Shown in pieces: positions 35,194-49,232 of a stretch of DNA of 64,000 bases. A program made the position numbers and the translations under genes. This DNA is from Amaranthus tricolor (taxonomy: Eukaryota > Streptophyta > Magnoliopsida > Caryophyllales > Amaranthaceae), in contig NC_080058.1 in NCBI RefSeq assembly GCF_026212465.1, forward strand, positions 15,437,537 through 15,501,536. Direction: 5' to 3'. Numbering within the stretch: position 1 is the first letter of the stretch; every line of letters begins with the position of its first letter. The notes under the pieces were generated by a model. That model was not told the origin of the DNA, made no database searches, and saw only the letters and a list, made by a program, of their open reading frames with translations.

Positions 35194-35526
35194 TGCTTTC
35201 AACAACCTTCTTCTTCCGTTGAATGCGGCTACTACGCGCTGAAGTATGTGGACGATATTATAAAATCCGTGAAGGAGTTTGTAGTCGAAAATATAGATGA
35301 CGTAAGTATTTGTTACGTTCTTAAATGATTCTTGGTAAAATCTAATGTTTATATATTAATCTTTTATTTTTATATTATATTATAGGTTTTAAACGACATT
35401 CTGAGGGAAACACGCCATTTTAGAAGTGGAGAGATGCGCGAATTAAAAGACAAGATTGCCGCATATCTTGCTAATATTTGTCCTTGATAAATTGTAATTA
35501 GTATAGATTATTTTTTATACTTTAAT

Positions 35527-36560
<1,034 letters not shown>

Positions 36561-36717
36561 CGTACATAATATTATACTATATATACGAGCGAGAGTTTAT
36601 TATTACAAAGAGATTATTATTGATTATCTGTGATTATCATTGGATTAATCACTGTTATTACATTGTATTATTAGTGGATTATTATAAGGATAAAACGAAA
36701 AAAGAAAAAAAAATAGA

Positions 36718-36960
36718 AGTATTTGCTGCGGTCAGGGGCAAAACCGCAGCAAATAATGCCCCACTTATTTGCTGCAGTTTTGCCTCTGAACGCAGGAAAT
36801 ACCCCTCCTTATTTGCTGCGGTTTTGTTTTGACCGCAGCAAATAATGCCCTTTTTTGCTATGGTTTTTAACCGCAGTATTTCAAGTAGGACATTTGCTGC
36901 TATCACTATTACTGGGGGCAAAACCGCAGCAAAAAATGGCCAAAAAACCGTAGCAAACGA
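36718..36960. repeat. right subterminal repeats of the CACTA element
   Basis: ATTTGCTGCGGT and ACCGCAGCAAAT inverted pairs at about 36720-36755, 36765-36800, 36808-36842, 36855-36880 and a last set near 36895-36958. Same motif as the left array. Confidence 0.88.
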
Positions 36961-36977
36961 GGTTTTTTCCACTAGTG

Positions 36978-38580
36978 CGTCCCCGATCATCCGTCTTAAC
37001 AAGAGGTAGCATCTGAGCCCCCTTTAATTGATATATCTAATGATGATGACGTGCTTTGTGGTTTTGATGTACCTAGCATATAGGAATTATCTCCCAGAAG
37101 TACAGGAAGTGTTCCTCCAAATAGGTATGATTCAGAGTATTAGTCTCATCGATCTCGCTACCCCCATTAACCGAGGGAATGGTGAACAGTTACCTTAAAT
37201 AATAGTTGCCTTCAACACCTCTCTGTACTTGAATGTTCTACTAAAAACCAGCGAAGATGCTTTTCAAGATCCAAAATGGAAGAAAGCCATGGAAGAAGAA
37301 ATATCGGCTCAAAACAAGAATAACACTTGGGATCAGTGCACCTTACCAAAAGGAAAGAAAACTGTAAGGTGTAAATAGGTATTCTCGATAAAGTATCTAA
37401 TAGAACCACTGAAAGATACAAAGCTCAACTTGTAGCCAAGGGGTATACTCGGACCTACGAAGTTGATTATTAAGAACCTTATCTCCGATTGTCAAGATTG
37501 ATACAATTAGAGTTCTGTTCTCTGTGGCTTCAAACAAAGATTGGCCAGTGTATTAGTTTGACGTTAAAAATGCCATTCTGCATATTGAAATTAAAAAAGA
37601 GGCCTATATGACGGCACCACTAGGGTTCTTAGATGAGTATGGGCCAGGAGAAGGGTGTAGACTTAAGAAAGCCTTGTATGGCTTGAAACAATCCCCACGA
37701 GCATTGTTTGGTAGATTCACTGCAGCAATGAAGAAATTTGGATATGAGGAAAGTAACTCTGATCATATTTTGGTTCTAAAGAAAGAGAAAGAGTGCATTA
37801 CTTGTTTAATATTCTATGTTGACGATATGGTCATCACTGGGAATATGAAGTAGAGATTAGTGACCTTAAGAGGAAGCTGTTTGTGGAGTTCGAAATGAAA
37901 GACCAAGGAAACCTGAAATATATACTTGATCTCCTAGCTAAAAATGGGATGCTTGATTGTAGACCAGCTGGAACACCAATGGTTTCCAACCGTGGGCTCC
38001 AGACAGTGCAAGATGGAGAATTAGAAGATAAAGAACAATATTAGAAGTTGGTGGAAAAACTCATCTACCTATCCCATACTAGACCCGATATTTCTTATGC
38101 AGTTGGGGTAGTTAGTAGGTTCTTTGGAAAAATTAATCACCTTGATCTTATGGCTTACACAGATATAGATTGGGCAGGTGATCGAGATAGTAGGAAGTCT
38201 ATCTCGGAGTACTTTACTCTAGTAGGAGGAATTTTGGTCACTTGGATAAGTAGAAGTAGAAGGTAGTAGCTCTACCTAGTGTTGAAGTAAAGTTCAAGGG
38301 AATAGCAGAAAGAATAAATGAGATACTTTGGCTCAAGAAGCTCTTGTGTGTGTTGCTTTCCACATAAGGATGCATGCCAATTATTTTGTGATAATCAAGC
38401 AACTATAAACATCTCCAGTAACCCTGTCCAACATGATCGTACAAAGCATGTGGAGATCGACAAACATTTCATAAAGGAGAAGGTTGAAAAGTAAGTCATC
38501 ATCCTTCCTTTTGTTCGATCCAATTATCAATTAGTTGACATCCTCACAAAAGTGGTCATAGCTAAAGCTTTTGAAGATCC
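36978..38580 (+). pseudogene. reverse transcriptase and RNase H (old copia)
   Basis: After the CACTA element the linker resumes. Recognisable pieces in shifting frames are the RT start (EDAFQDPKWKKAMEEEISAQ, NNTWDQCTLPKGKKTVRCK, about 37250-37375), LYGLKQSPRALFGRFTAAMK (about 37675), the active site FYVDDMVITGN (37811), LIYLSHTRPDISYAVGVVSR (38059), RNase H AYTDIDWAGDRDSRKSISEY (38153) and [20 protein letters not shown] (about 38385). Many stops and shifts. It ends just before the 3' LTR. Confidence 0.85.
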
Positions 38581-38602
38581 TATGACCTAACTTTATGGGG
38601 CG

Positions 38603-38778
38603 TGTAGAACAATATATATTTAAAATATTCTGAATATTTTAGTTTCCTTGTTAAGGATATAGAATTAAGGCAGATTTTTATTAGTGTTAAATATCTGTAT
38701 AAATCCCAAGCTGTATACTAATAATCAAATACATAACATTAATCATAAACCTTAAGTTCTGCATTCTTAAATTCTTCA
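38603..38778 (+). repeat. 3' LTR of the old copia
   Basis: 176 bp starting TGTAGAACAATATATATTTA, ending AAATTCTTCA, preceded by a weak purine tract (ATGGGGCG). Shorter than the 5' copy because of several small deletions. Confidence 0.88.
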
Positions 38779-39299
38779 GTTAATACGTTACTATCTTGCA
38801 TGAGCACATAATCCAAATTTTATTGAAGTCTCATTATAAGTCACATGCTCACAATCGTTAGTCTACTCACTATTCCTTTTCTAGTAAAGATACCATAGGT
38901 TAAACCATAAAGACTCGTTAACACTCAAATCGACAACCAATTCTAATCATGGTTTAAAAGTTAAAATAAATCCCAACAAATCCTTATTTTGAAACAAGGT
39001 ATGCGAAATATCATCTACACTTCTAGCCAATGTTGTAGTCGCCGCAAATTATAAAGACAAAAACTAATTGTTATTTAGTATTAATCAAGCGAAAGCTCAC
39101 TTTTGCCATCACAATTTATGGGGTTACTTAAAGGTTAAACCAATGTCTAAGTAACATACTTGAACAAAAGCCAAAGTAATATAACGAAAGTCTTAACTGT
39201 CCAAAATAAAGGAAAATTACAACCAAATCGAAATAAGTCCAAAGTTTCAATTACATCTTTGAAATAGCCTAAATCTAAACAACTATCTAATAGTCTCTC
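38779..39299. other. non-coding interval
   Basis: AT-rich, no gene or repeat recognised. Confidence 0.4.
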
Positions 39300-39960
39300 A
39301 AATACAATAAAGATATCTAAACAAAATAAAGGGACTCATACTCCAACTCAATTGGTGAATTAAGATTGGTATTAAGGAGTATGATGAATGTGCTTTAATG
39401 AGGTGTTTTGGAAGTCCAAGAGCTTGTTTCTGGAGCAGATGCTCGACCAAGGCAAAACCAAGATTACCATTGCATTGAAAGAGCACCCAAAACATAAGCA
39501 AACATAATGTGGGTCTGTAGCATGCTCGAACGAGCGGGTGGAAGATTAGAAAACATAAGCTACACCTGATCACTGCTCGAACAAGCAGAAATTTAGCTTG
39601 AACGAGTGGTCCCTTCAGTGCCAGCCTTGGATCCTGTTTTTCATCCCTTTAAGTTCTTGGAGCAGTTTCAAAGAGATAATTCTCAGCATTAACATTGTAA
39701 TCTCATAAAATGTAATTAGTACTATAAATAGTGAGCTCATTAGCAAACTATAAACACCTCAAACATAAACCCCAAGCCTAAACACATAGCCTTTGTTTTA
39801 TCTCTTACTCAATTGTAATACTTCTTTTGTAAGAGTGGTTTACTCCATTGAAATAATATAAATAAGCAACTACACACTATGGAGGATGTAGCCCTCATTG
39901 GGTGAACCTCCTTAAATCATTGTGTCATTTATTTTTGCAATTTTATTTTCTGTCAAACGT
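39300..39960 (+). mobile_element. gypsy-type LTR (probably solo) with short palindromes
   Basis: Non-coding segment with LTR layout: a region of short palindromes (GCTCGAACGAGC at about 39524 and relatives between 39440 and 39610), a TATA box TATAAATA at 39723, then a leader with ATGGAGGATGTAGCCCTCAT and GGGTGAACCTCC, as in plant gypsy LTR ends. No internal region on either side. Exact edges not determined. Confidence 0.45.
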
Positions 39961-41619
39961 TTCTTAATTAATTGAAATAGTTATCGTTCATCAAAGTACT
40001 TCGAAACTTATCGATCTTAGCTCTCATTTCATAAATCATGCATGATCTCTTTTTGTCGAATTCTATAATGTAGTCCAATCACTTGCATATAGATGTCTGA
40101 ACAACATTCCTAAAAAAGCATAGTATGAACACAATCACTAGAATGTAGTAACATAAGCACAAACTAAAAAATACTCAATTATTGCAGTTTGATCTAAAGA
40201 GGTTGTTGTAACATATATGCTGAAAAAATGTGCATTTGAAACAAGATTAATTGGTACAGTTCAGGGGCTGTTCGATAGTTTCAAGATGTATAAAACCTGA
40301 TCGATTGCATTTTTTTAGTCACGTCTTCAATAAGTAAAGGATATGTTCTGTGAGCTTTGCAACAAGGTGAAGCTCAGTTACACTATGCAAGTATTAGGAT
40401 CTGATCTTTAGAATTAGCTCAACTAGATGAGACAACCCCTATTTTAGCGGCTTAATTAATAGAGTAGTAATTAATTAAGTTAATTTGGGTTATTAAATTT
40501 TAAGAATGTTAATTAAGTTAATTGGGATTTCAAATTAAGTTAATCCGAGTAATATTCGGACATGTATTAGGTTGGATTAGTTTTGATCGGGTCATTTTGG
40601 GTCATATTATTCTCGGATCATCCAGGTCATAGGTCGATTCATATTGACCCTATAGTTTTTGGCTTAAAATTAAAAACATTTTTCTTCATAATTTTATTTA
40701 AATCTTTTAAAATTTGTGTATAGATTACTTCGACCAAATATGTGAGATAAGTGTCTATCAAGGATTTTTGTTGTGTGTCTCTCTCTTAAAAATCATTAAG
40801 ATGGATGTAAACGACGTTAATCACTTTTTTAACTTTACGCACAAAAAAAAAGATAATACATATTCATTGCGGCCATGTTTAGGAGATATGAGCCTTATTA
40901 AGATTAGTTTGACGTCCATTTTTAAAAGGAAAAATTGCCTTTAAAAGACCAACTATTAGCGTGTTTGCAAATAAAGGGCTAACAATATGTTTATTCTACA
41001 AAATTCTAACCTTTTACTCTTATTTGCAACAAAAGAGCTACTAGGTAATGATTACTCTATCTCAATTAATTGAAATGCCATGTCTTATATTCTGATTAGG
41101 TGTTATAAATTTGTTAAAAAACTAAAAACACACAAAAAAACCCTTCTCCCTCCTCTTTCTCTCTTTTCTTCTCCACCCCTTCTCCCTCCCCTTTCCATAT
41201 AGATCACCCCACTACCTAAATCCCCATCCATTCGTGACTTCACCGGAAAATAAATATATATTTAATTACTTGAATTACGTACTAGATAATTATGTACAAT
41301 TGAATATGGTTATTAAAAAAAGAATATGAATAAGTGGTTTATTGAATGTATATACTATCAAAAGCAAAAATCAGGAGACAAACAAACTAAAATATATAGT
41401 TTACTCTCTACTTTGAGCAGCATAGTTCCAAAGGAACAAGACAATCTTTGATAACTATAAGCTTGATGCTAGGTCTACCTTTAACCTATTCCTCAAGCTT
41501 TTTCATATTTACCACAACTATTCCAACAGAGTTGCTTAACAAGGAGCTTTTAACATGGCAAGTGCAAGGAGCTGGCGTAGACCATGGAATAAATGGGTCA
41601 AAAATAACTTTGATTCTCA
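39961..41619. other. gene-free interval
   Basis: AT-rich sequence, a repeated TTAATTAAGTTAAT wording near 40450-40550, and a pyrimidine-rich patch at about 41140-41230. Nothing codable recognised. Confidence 0.4.
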
Positions 41620-41960
41620 TATATTAGTAGGGGTGTAGGAGGGCTGGGTGTAGTTATCAAAGACTGTCAAGGGGAGGTCATAGTATGCGGGGTAAAGAGA
41701 ATAAGGGTGAACTAGAAGCCTGAGTTTTGGGAGGCAGCTGCAGCTCTGTTTGTCCAACTGGCCGGCTAACAGATGTGGCCTCATTAACTGGGTGAGAATA
41801 TATTTGTTTAGGATGATGTTAAGCAGATTGCTGAGACCTTTGATAATTATGTTTTTTCTCATATATGTAGAGCGGATAATATTATCGCCCACTACATAGC
41901 TAAATGGGACTCGGGATAGTCCAATGAAAAAGTTTGTATGATCCTTTTCCCATATTAAGC
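41620..41960 (+). pseudogene. LINE-type RNase H fragment
   Basis: Plus-strand reading from about 41633 gives GVGGLGVVIKDCQGEVIVCG, then PEFWEAAAALFVQLA and CRADNIIAHYIAKWDSG, interrupted by stops. This is the order of the RNase H-like (RVT_3) domain often found in plant LINE remnants. No reverse transcriptase or tail nearby. Confidence 0.55.
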
Positions 41961-42006
41961 ACATTAGCTTTGGCTAATCTCAATTAATCTCACCAGGTTA
42001 TTTTCA

Positions 42007-42144
<138 letters not shown>

Positions 42145-42640
42145 CACTACAAATAACTATCGAAATAGCGATGGAAAAATAGCGAGGGCATGGGTTGGTC
42201 GCCAGGGGCGACGGAAAGGCGAGGAATAAATAAGTCGCCAAATTGGAAATCGAAATGGCGACGGGACACATGGTCGCCAATTCGTCACCAACTGCCTTTT
42301 TTTTTAACTTTTTTATTTAAGAAACGGCAACGGGATCTTGGTCGCCATGTGGTCGCCAAAAAATATAGTTTATTTTTATTTTTATTTTAATCAAGGGCGA
42401 CGAGATATGTGGTCGCCAAGTTGTCGCAATAAAGATTTTTCTTTTTTTAATAAAAAATGTTGGCGACATTCTATTGTTGTCGCCTTTTGGTCGCCATGTC
42501 GACGATAATTTTTGAACTTTAATAAATATAGGCGATGGTTTTCTTGGAACCCAATCGGTCGCCATTACTTTTTCATTTTAAATTTGAAATGTGGCGATGG
42601 GTTTGTCATCGCCGTATTATCGCCATATTTTCTATAAATA
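42145..42640. repeat. left subterminal repeats of the second CACTA element
   Basis: GGCGAC and its complement GTCGCC (often TGGTCGCCA) occur more than a dozen times between 42180 and 42630 in both orientations, as expected for transposase-binding subterminal arrays. Confidence 0.85.
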
Positions 42641-42936
42641 AGACGCAGAATTGTTGTGCAGTGTATATTTCGTTAAGTAAAGAACTAGAAGAGGTTAGTG
42701 ATTTTCTTATTCTATTATCTATCTTGTTTTTTATCTTTACATGAGATGTTTTATTTATTGTTATTGTTTATATATAATTTTTATTGTCATTAATTTGATT
42801 TATTTTTATTATTTAATTAGTACATATTTTATTTCGTTTGTTATTTACTTGAGTTTTTTATATTTTTTTATTGTTTTATGTTTTAATTTTATTGTCATTA
42901 TTTTTTCTTAATAATTGTTATTAGAATAATTATATT

Positions 42937-44099
42937 TGTTGGCCTCTTAGGTTTTGATGATGACTTCACTTTTAAATAAACAAACATATTTTAGAGATTG
43001 TTTTGTAGGTAAAATTCCGATTGTGTTAATCGTTGATGAAGCCTATGACTTTGTTCGTGGAAGTTGTACATGTCTCAAATATCCAAGAAGTTGGACAATT
43101 GCTTTAGAAGTCAGTTTGCTGTTCCTAGAGTTAAAGTCCTGACGAAAGTTGTAGATGGAGACAGTGCGTTGTTCCCCACGATACAGGTCTGGAGAAGACA
43201 TTGACTGGAAGTTACGAAAATTACGTTTTCTGTTTTTAGTTAATGTAAGAGGTTAAAAGTTTAATTAGTTGCTTAATTATTTAATAAATTGATTGGCAAA
43301 ACTATTTTTAGGCTATCTAAAAATAGCCTAAGACTTTTTCATTTTAAGATTAAGATCTCCTATTTTTTAGGATCTTGTTCTTTTTAGCTCCTATGCTATT
43401 TTTAGCTTAAGGAAACTGATTTTATCTTTGAGCAAATGACAGCCGGTTATTTCTTCTTGTGGCAATTCCACTATCCTTTTGTTTTGAGAACGTGGATGAT
43501 AGTGGGAGGTGTGCCTGAGGTAACTGCTGTCTGTTCCCACTATAAATAGGAGGAACTTTGCTCAAACCGATATCCATCTAAGAGTGTCCTTAAGGTGAGA
43601 TCAAAATAAGAAAAATATTTTGTTAATGAATTTGCCAATTAATTCATTATATTTTTCTTAAGCAACTACTTAATTTTAATCTTCTTAAGAATTGGCCTTG
43701 TAAGGGTAATTGAGTGTTTTTATTGTAATTAGACTTAAGGGAAGTCTAAGGGAATAGAGAAGCGTGAGAAGAGAAAGAGAAGGAGAAAAGAAGAGAAGAG
43801 AATTAGGCCTAGAGTAGAAAAGCTTCAAGTGAAGCATATTTGTTTTATGTAATTGTAATTGATTGCCTAAAACATAGTGAGAATTTTTGAAATCCCGGGG
43901 GGTCGTGGTTTTCCTTCTTATTAGGCCAAGAAGGTTTCCACGTAAAATCTTTGTCTCCTTTTTATCTTTTGCTTTTTACGTTTAAGTTTTATTTTGTTTG
44001 TTAAAATTCCGCAAATTACAAGAAAAACTAACTAAAGTTAGATACACAACAATTCACCCCCCCTCTTGTTGCATTCGATCATCTTCGTGTATTTCAACA
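42937..44099 (+). repeat. 5' LTR, Sirevirus-like element 1
   Basis: 1163 bp, TGTTGGCCTCTTAGG to TATTTCAACA. TATA box TATAAATA at 43541, CT/AG-rich stretch at about 43750-43800, and a C-run CACCCCCCCTCTTGTTG close to the end. Confidence 0.95.
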
Positions 44100-44101
44100 A
44101 T

Positions 44102-44114
44102 TGGTATCAGAGCC
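44102..44114 (+). other. primer binding site, Sirevirus-like element 1
   Basis: TGGTATCAGAGCC, the exact standard tRNA-Met site, two bases after the LTR. Confidence 0.9.
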
Positions 44115-44168
44115 CTATTCCTCATTTAATCAGGAAACCCTGTGAGCAGTATCCTGTTTTCTGGCAAG

Positions 44169-47100
44169 ATGTTGAAGATGAACGAACGCATTGAAGAAGG
44201 GTACTCTACGTAAAGGCCACCTATGTTCGATGGGAAATTCTATACCTACTGGAAAAATAGGATGGAAATTTTTATAAAGGCCGAAAATTACCAGGTATGG
44301 AGAGTCATTGAAATTGGAGATTTTGAGGTGACGACCATCAACTCCAACAATGAAGCTGTTCCAAAACCAATCACTGAATATGAAAAGGAAGATTTTCAAA
44401 AGATGGAGATGAACGCTCTTGCTATTAAATTACTTCACTGTGGACTTGGTCCTAATGAGCACAATCGTATTATTGGTTGCAAAACTGCCAAGCTGATTTG
44501 GGACCTGCTAGAAGTTACCCATGAAGGTACCAGCGAAGTGAAGCGCTTCAAGATTGACCTCCTAATGTCCAAATATGAAAGGTTTGTTATGGAACCTAGA
44601 GAGAACATTCAAGAGATGTTCACCAGGTTCACAAATATCACGAATGAATTGGTCTCTCTTGGTAAGATCATTCCCGTTGATGAACAAGTTAGGAAAATAC
44701 TTAGGAGTCTTCCTCAAGACGAACGCTGGAGAGCTAAGGTCACAGCCATTCAGGAATCGAAAGATTTCACCAAGTTTAATTTGGAAGAGTTGGCTGGTTC
44801 CCTCATGACTCATGAATTGCATTTGGGAACAGCTGACAGTTCTCGTAATAAAGGACTGGCTCTGGCAGCGGATGATAGTGAAGAGTCAGACGCTGTTGAA
44901 GAGGAAGCTGCTATGTTGGCACGTAAATTCAAAAAATTCTTCAGGAACAGCAGATATAGAAACCAAAGAAACAACAAAGAAAAGGGAACTGCTAACTTGA
45001 AGACAAATTTTGAATGCCACAAGTGTGGGAGCACTGATCACTTCATCAAGGATTGCCCTCAATGGAAAAATGAGAAGGGCAAGGGAAAAGCAAGAGAAGT
45101 TGGAAAACAATATAAGAAGGGAAACTTCAAAACTGATTTTAGAAAGGCAATGATTGCAGCTTGGGGTGATACAAAGAGCGAGGCTGAGACAGAAGCTCCA
45201 GTGGAAGAAGAAACAGCAAACCTATGCCTCATGGCATCTCATCACAGCAAGGATGAAGAGTCCAAAGAAAAAGAGGTAATGTCTTATAACTCACTTCCTA
45301 AACATCCATCTAAACTCAGCAAGAATAAATTAATTAAGTTGCTCTTGGAGACACAAGAGAAATTAGATAAACAGAATATCAAGTGTCTCCAAATCGAGAA
45401 AGACCTCAACTCAAACAAAGATCATGTGTCTTATCTAAATTCATTTAGAATAGATGTACAAAGCAAATTTTTTAATTTGCTAGATCAGAATATTGTTTTG
45501 AAAGAGACAATTGGAAAATTGAAACAGGAATTTATTTTTCTTAATATTGAAATAAATCAAAATAAATTGTTAGGATTAAGTAAATATGTAAACAATATAT
45601 CTACTCACATGGTTAGCACTGAATTTCAACAGTTGAAATCAAAATTAGAATCCTATGAAATAGAAAATGAACATTTGAAAAATAAAATAAATTCAAGAGG
45701 AAAAGGGAAAATCAATGAAGTTCCCAAATGAATTCTAAATGCTAAACCAAAAAGTAAAGAAGGTCTAGGTTATGATAAAAATAATAAAAAGAAAAAAGTC
45801 TATGTTGATCTCCCTAGTAGTAAAATCTGTTCCTTTTGTGGCAAAACTAGACACCTGAAAAATCAATGTGTAAAAAGGGAACAGCACATCAAAGCAAATA
45901 AAAATTATGTCGAACGCATATGGATTAAGAAATGTGATTCAAGTATTATCGACAGGGAACCCAAGGATGACTGGGTTCCTGTACCTAACCATTAAGTTGC
46001 TTTGCAGGTTCAAGTGAGGGGAAACAACTCATGGTATCTCGACAGTGGGTGTTCCAAGCACATGACGGGTGACAAATCTAAATTTCTCTCACTTGAAGCT
46101 TATGATGGGGGAACTGTAACCTTCGGTAACAATATGAAGGGTGGGATAATCGCCAAAGGAAAGGTTGGAAGGTCAAGTTCCCATGCCATTGACAATGTAT
46201 TTTTAGTCGAGAATTTAAAACACAATCTTTTAAGTATTTCTCAATTTTGTGACAAAGGTAACTCTGTTAAGTTTACTTCTGAACGATGCATAATTTCTAG
46301 GAACAACATAGGAGACCCTGTGCTTGAGGGAATCAGAAAAGGGAACACTTATGTAGTGGACCTGGACACTGTTCCCAAAACCAGTCTAACGTGTCTAAGC
46401 GTTATAGAAGAAGACCCACTGCTTTGGCACAAGCTTCTAGGTCATGCTAGCTATTCATTGATTAACACCTTAAGATCTAAAGACCTAGTAAGAGGATTAC
46501 CAGCAATAAAATTCCTCAAAAATGAAATTTGTGATCCTTGTGCTAAAGGAAAACATGTGCGGTCATCCTTTAAATCAAAGTATCTGGTGACTACCTCTAG
46601 ACCATTAGAATTAATTCATATGGATCTATGTGGACCTATGAGAACACAAAGCCGCAGTGGCAAAAGATAGGTGTTTGTCATAGTTGATGACTATAGTAGA
46701 TTTACCTGGACTATATTTTTAGCAAGCAAAGATGAAGCTTTTGATGAGTTTGTTTCTTTTGCTAACAAAACTCAAAAATCTACCAACAATCTAATTGTTC
46801 ACGTAAGATCAGATCATGGCAAAGAATTTGAAAATTCAAACTTTATGAATTATTGCAATGAACATGGTATAAATCACAATTTTTTCGCTCCTAGAACACC
46901 ACAACAAAATGGAGTGGTAGAAAGGAAAAATAGAACCCTAGAAGAAATGGCTAGAACTATGTTGATTGCTAGTGGTCTACCTAGAAATTTTTGGGCCGAA
47001 GCCGTTAATACTGCATGCTATATTTTGAATCGTGTGTTAATAAGAACAATCACTTCTAAGACACCCTATGAATTGCTCAAAGGTGTCAAACCCAATATTT

Positions 47101-49232
47101 CCTATTTTCGTGTGTTTGGATGCAAATGTTTTGTTCATGTGAATGGAAAACGAAATATAGGTAAATTTGATGAAAGAAGTGGTGAAGCAGTGTTTCTTGG
47201 TTATTCATCACATAGCAAAGCTTACAAAGTTTACAATAAGAGAACAATGTGCGTAGAAGAATCTATTCACATAATTTTTGATGAAACTAACATTTCAACA
47301 AGTGAACAGGAAATAAACAATATTAAAATAAGTCTTGCAAATTTAGAAGATGATGATGAAGAAGTTAAAATGCAAGAACTAGGAACAGCAGGTGAACAGC
47401 CAATACAAGAAGAGGCAGGAGAAACTGACCAAATCCAGGAACTGCCAGCACAACAGGATCAGCAGACTGTTCCCAATCCAGTTGTTCCCGCAGATGACCA
47501 AAATGATCCAGCAGCTGAACAAAATGTCAATCAAGATGTTGAACAGGAACATGCTACTGTTCCCTCAAGAGAATTTGTGCCCAGACCTTGGAAATATCAA
47601 AGTTATCATCTTCTTGATCTGATTATAAGTGATAAGAATAAGGGAACACAAACCAGATCTCAACTGAGAAACTTTTGTGCACACTTTGCGTTCCTATCAT
47701 CACTTGAACCCAAAAATCACGAAGAAGCTCTAAAGGATTCCGAATGGATAGTAGCCATGCAAGATGAATTAAATGAATTTGAAAGAAATAAGGTATGGCA
47801 CTTAGAACCCAAACCAAAAGACAAGAAGGTAATTGGTTTGAAATAGGTATTTCGGAATAAGCTAGATGAGCATGGAATAATTTTAAGAAACAAGGCAAGA
47901 CTCGTGGTCAAAGGGTACAATCAACAAGAAGGTATTGATTACACAGAGACATTTGCACCGGTAGCAAGGTCAGAGGCTATTAGAATTTTAATTTCTTTTG
48001 CTGCTTTTATGAACTTTAAGTTATATCAAATGGATGTGAAATGTGCTTTCTTAAATGGATTTCTTGATGAAGAAGTGTTTGTTGAGCAACCTCCTGGTTT
48101 TGAGAATGCATCTTGTCTTGATCATGTCTACAAGCTTGATAAAACTCTTTATGGGTTGAAACAAGCTCCAAGGCAATGGTATGAAAGACTATCAAAGTTT
48201 TTGATTCAAAATGACTTTGTAAGAGGGAAAATTGATAAGACCTTATTCTTTAAGAACAAAGGTTATGATATTTTAGTTGTTCAAATTTATGTTGATGATA
48301 TTATTTTCGGTGTAACCAATGATTTGTTATGTAAAGAATTTGCCAACCTTATGGGCACAGAATTTGAAATGAGGATGATGGGAGAATTAAATTTCTTTCT
48401 TGGTTTGCAAATAAAACAAACTAAAAATGGTATCTTTATTCATCAACAAAAATACATAAAAGAACTTCTTAAGAAGTATGGGTTAAACAACGCTAAAACC
48501 AACCATACACCCATGGCTACAAATGTTAGATTAGATGAAGACCTAAAAGGAACTAACGTAGATCAAACAATGTATCGAGGCATGATAGGTTCCTTATTAT
48601 ATCTAACTGCTAGTAGACCTGATATTGCTTTTAGTGTTGGTTTATATGCTAGATTTCAGTCCAACCCCAAATAATCACATCTCACAGCAGTAAAACGGAT
48701 TTTAAGATATCTGAAGGGAACAGACGACTTGTCCCTATTTTATCCTAAAAGTGATGTTTATGATTTAAAACGCTTTAGTGATGCAGATTATGTAGGTGAT
48801 CTAGTAAATAGAAAAAGCACGTCAGGTATGGTACAATTTCTTGGCTCATGTTTAGTTTCATGGAGTTCTAAGAAACAAAACACGGTTGCATTATCCACAT
48901 CCGAAGCTGAATACGTAGCAGCAGCAGCTTGCTATTCCCAAATGCTTTGGATAAAACAGCAACTAAGAGATTTTGGTATTAAAGTTGAATGTATTCCTAT
49001 TTATTGTGATAATACCAGTGCCATATGTATATCTAAAGATCCAGTGCATCATTCACGAGCTAAACATATACATATTAGACATCATTTTCTTAAGGATAAC
49101 GTAGAACATAAAAATATTGTATTAAAGCATGTCAATACTAATGAACAAGTTGCAGATATTCTGACCAAACCGCTTCCAAGGGAACAATATGAAAAGATGA
49201 CATTGGAACTTGGTATGATCAAGCTCCACTAA
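44169..49232 (+). pseudogene. Sirevirus-like gag-pol, one frame with six stops
   Basis: From ATG 44169 to the terminal stop at 49230 the same frame is kept with no indel, but stops fall at 44211, 45729, 45993, 46668, 47844 and 48672. Content in order: UBN2-type Gag; CCHC knuckles CHKCGSTDHFIKDC (about 45014) and CSFCGKTRHLKNQC (about 45832); a coiled-coil-like stretch between them; protease WYLDSGCSKHMTG (about 46030); integrase [51 protein letters not shown] (about 48290); RNase H FSDADYVGD and STSEAEYVAA. At 47844 and 48672 the sister copy on the minus strand (61758-64000) has sense codons; it does not cover the others. The stop at 45993, at the gag-pol border, could be natural; the rest are disabling. 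Confidence 0.92.

Larger units (their letters stand above)
30431..35487 (+). pseudogene. second CACTA gene: plant transposase domain plus Ulp1-like (C48) protease
   Basis: Exons inferred from GT-AG sites and protein continuity: 30431-30831, 30917-31174, 31277-31515, 31618-32088, 32189-32472, 32548-32849, 32940-33122, 33211-33327, 33416-33488, 35194-35301, 35386-35487 (TGA). The first half (WKEKEATGEFTPRGNVDALH, GVRVGLQKAF) resembles the plant transposase Ptta/En/Spm domain, followed by a Pro/Glu/Thr-rich linker. The last five exons form a SUMO-protease-like fold: catalytic His in LHWILLVI, Gln in CFQQP, Cys in VECGYY. At the usual Asp position it reads HVFNSL, i.e. Asn. Stops at 31016, about 31358 and about 32677 and frameshifts near 31490 and 32345 make it a pseudogene. 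The 1.7-kb intron before the Cys exon holds a tandem array. Confidence 0.82.
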
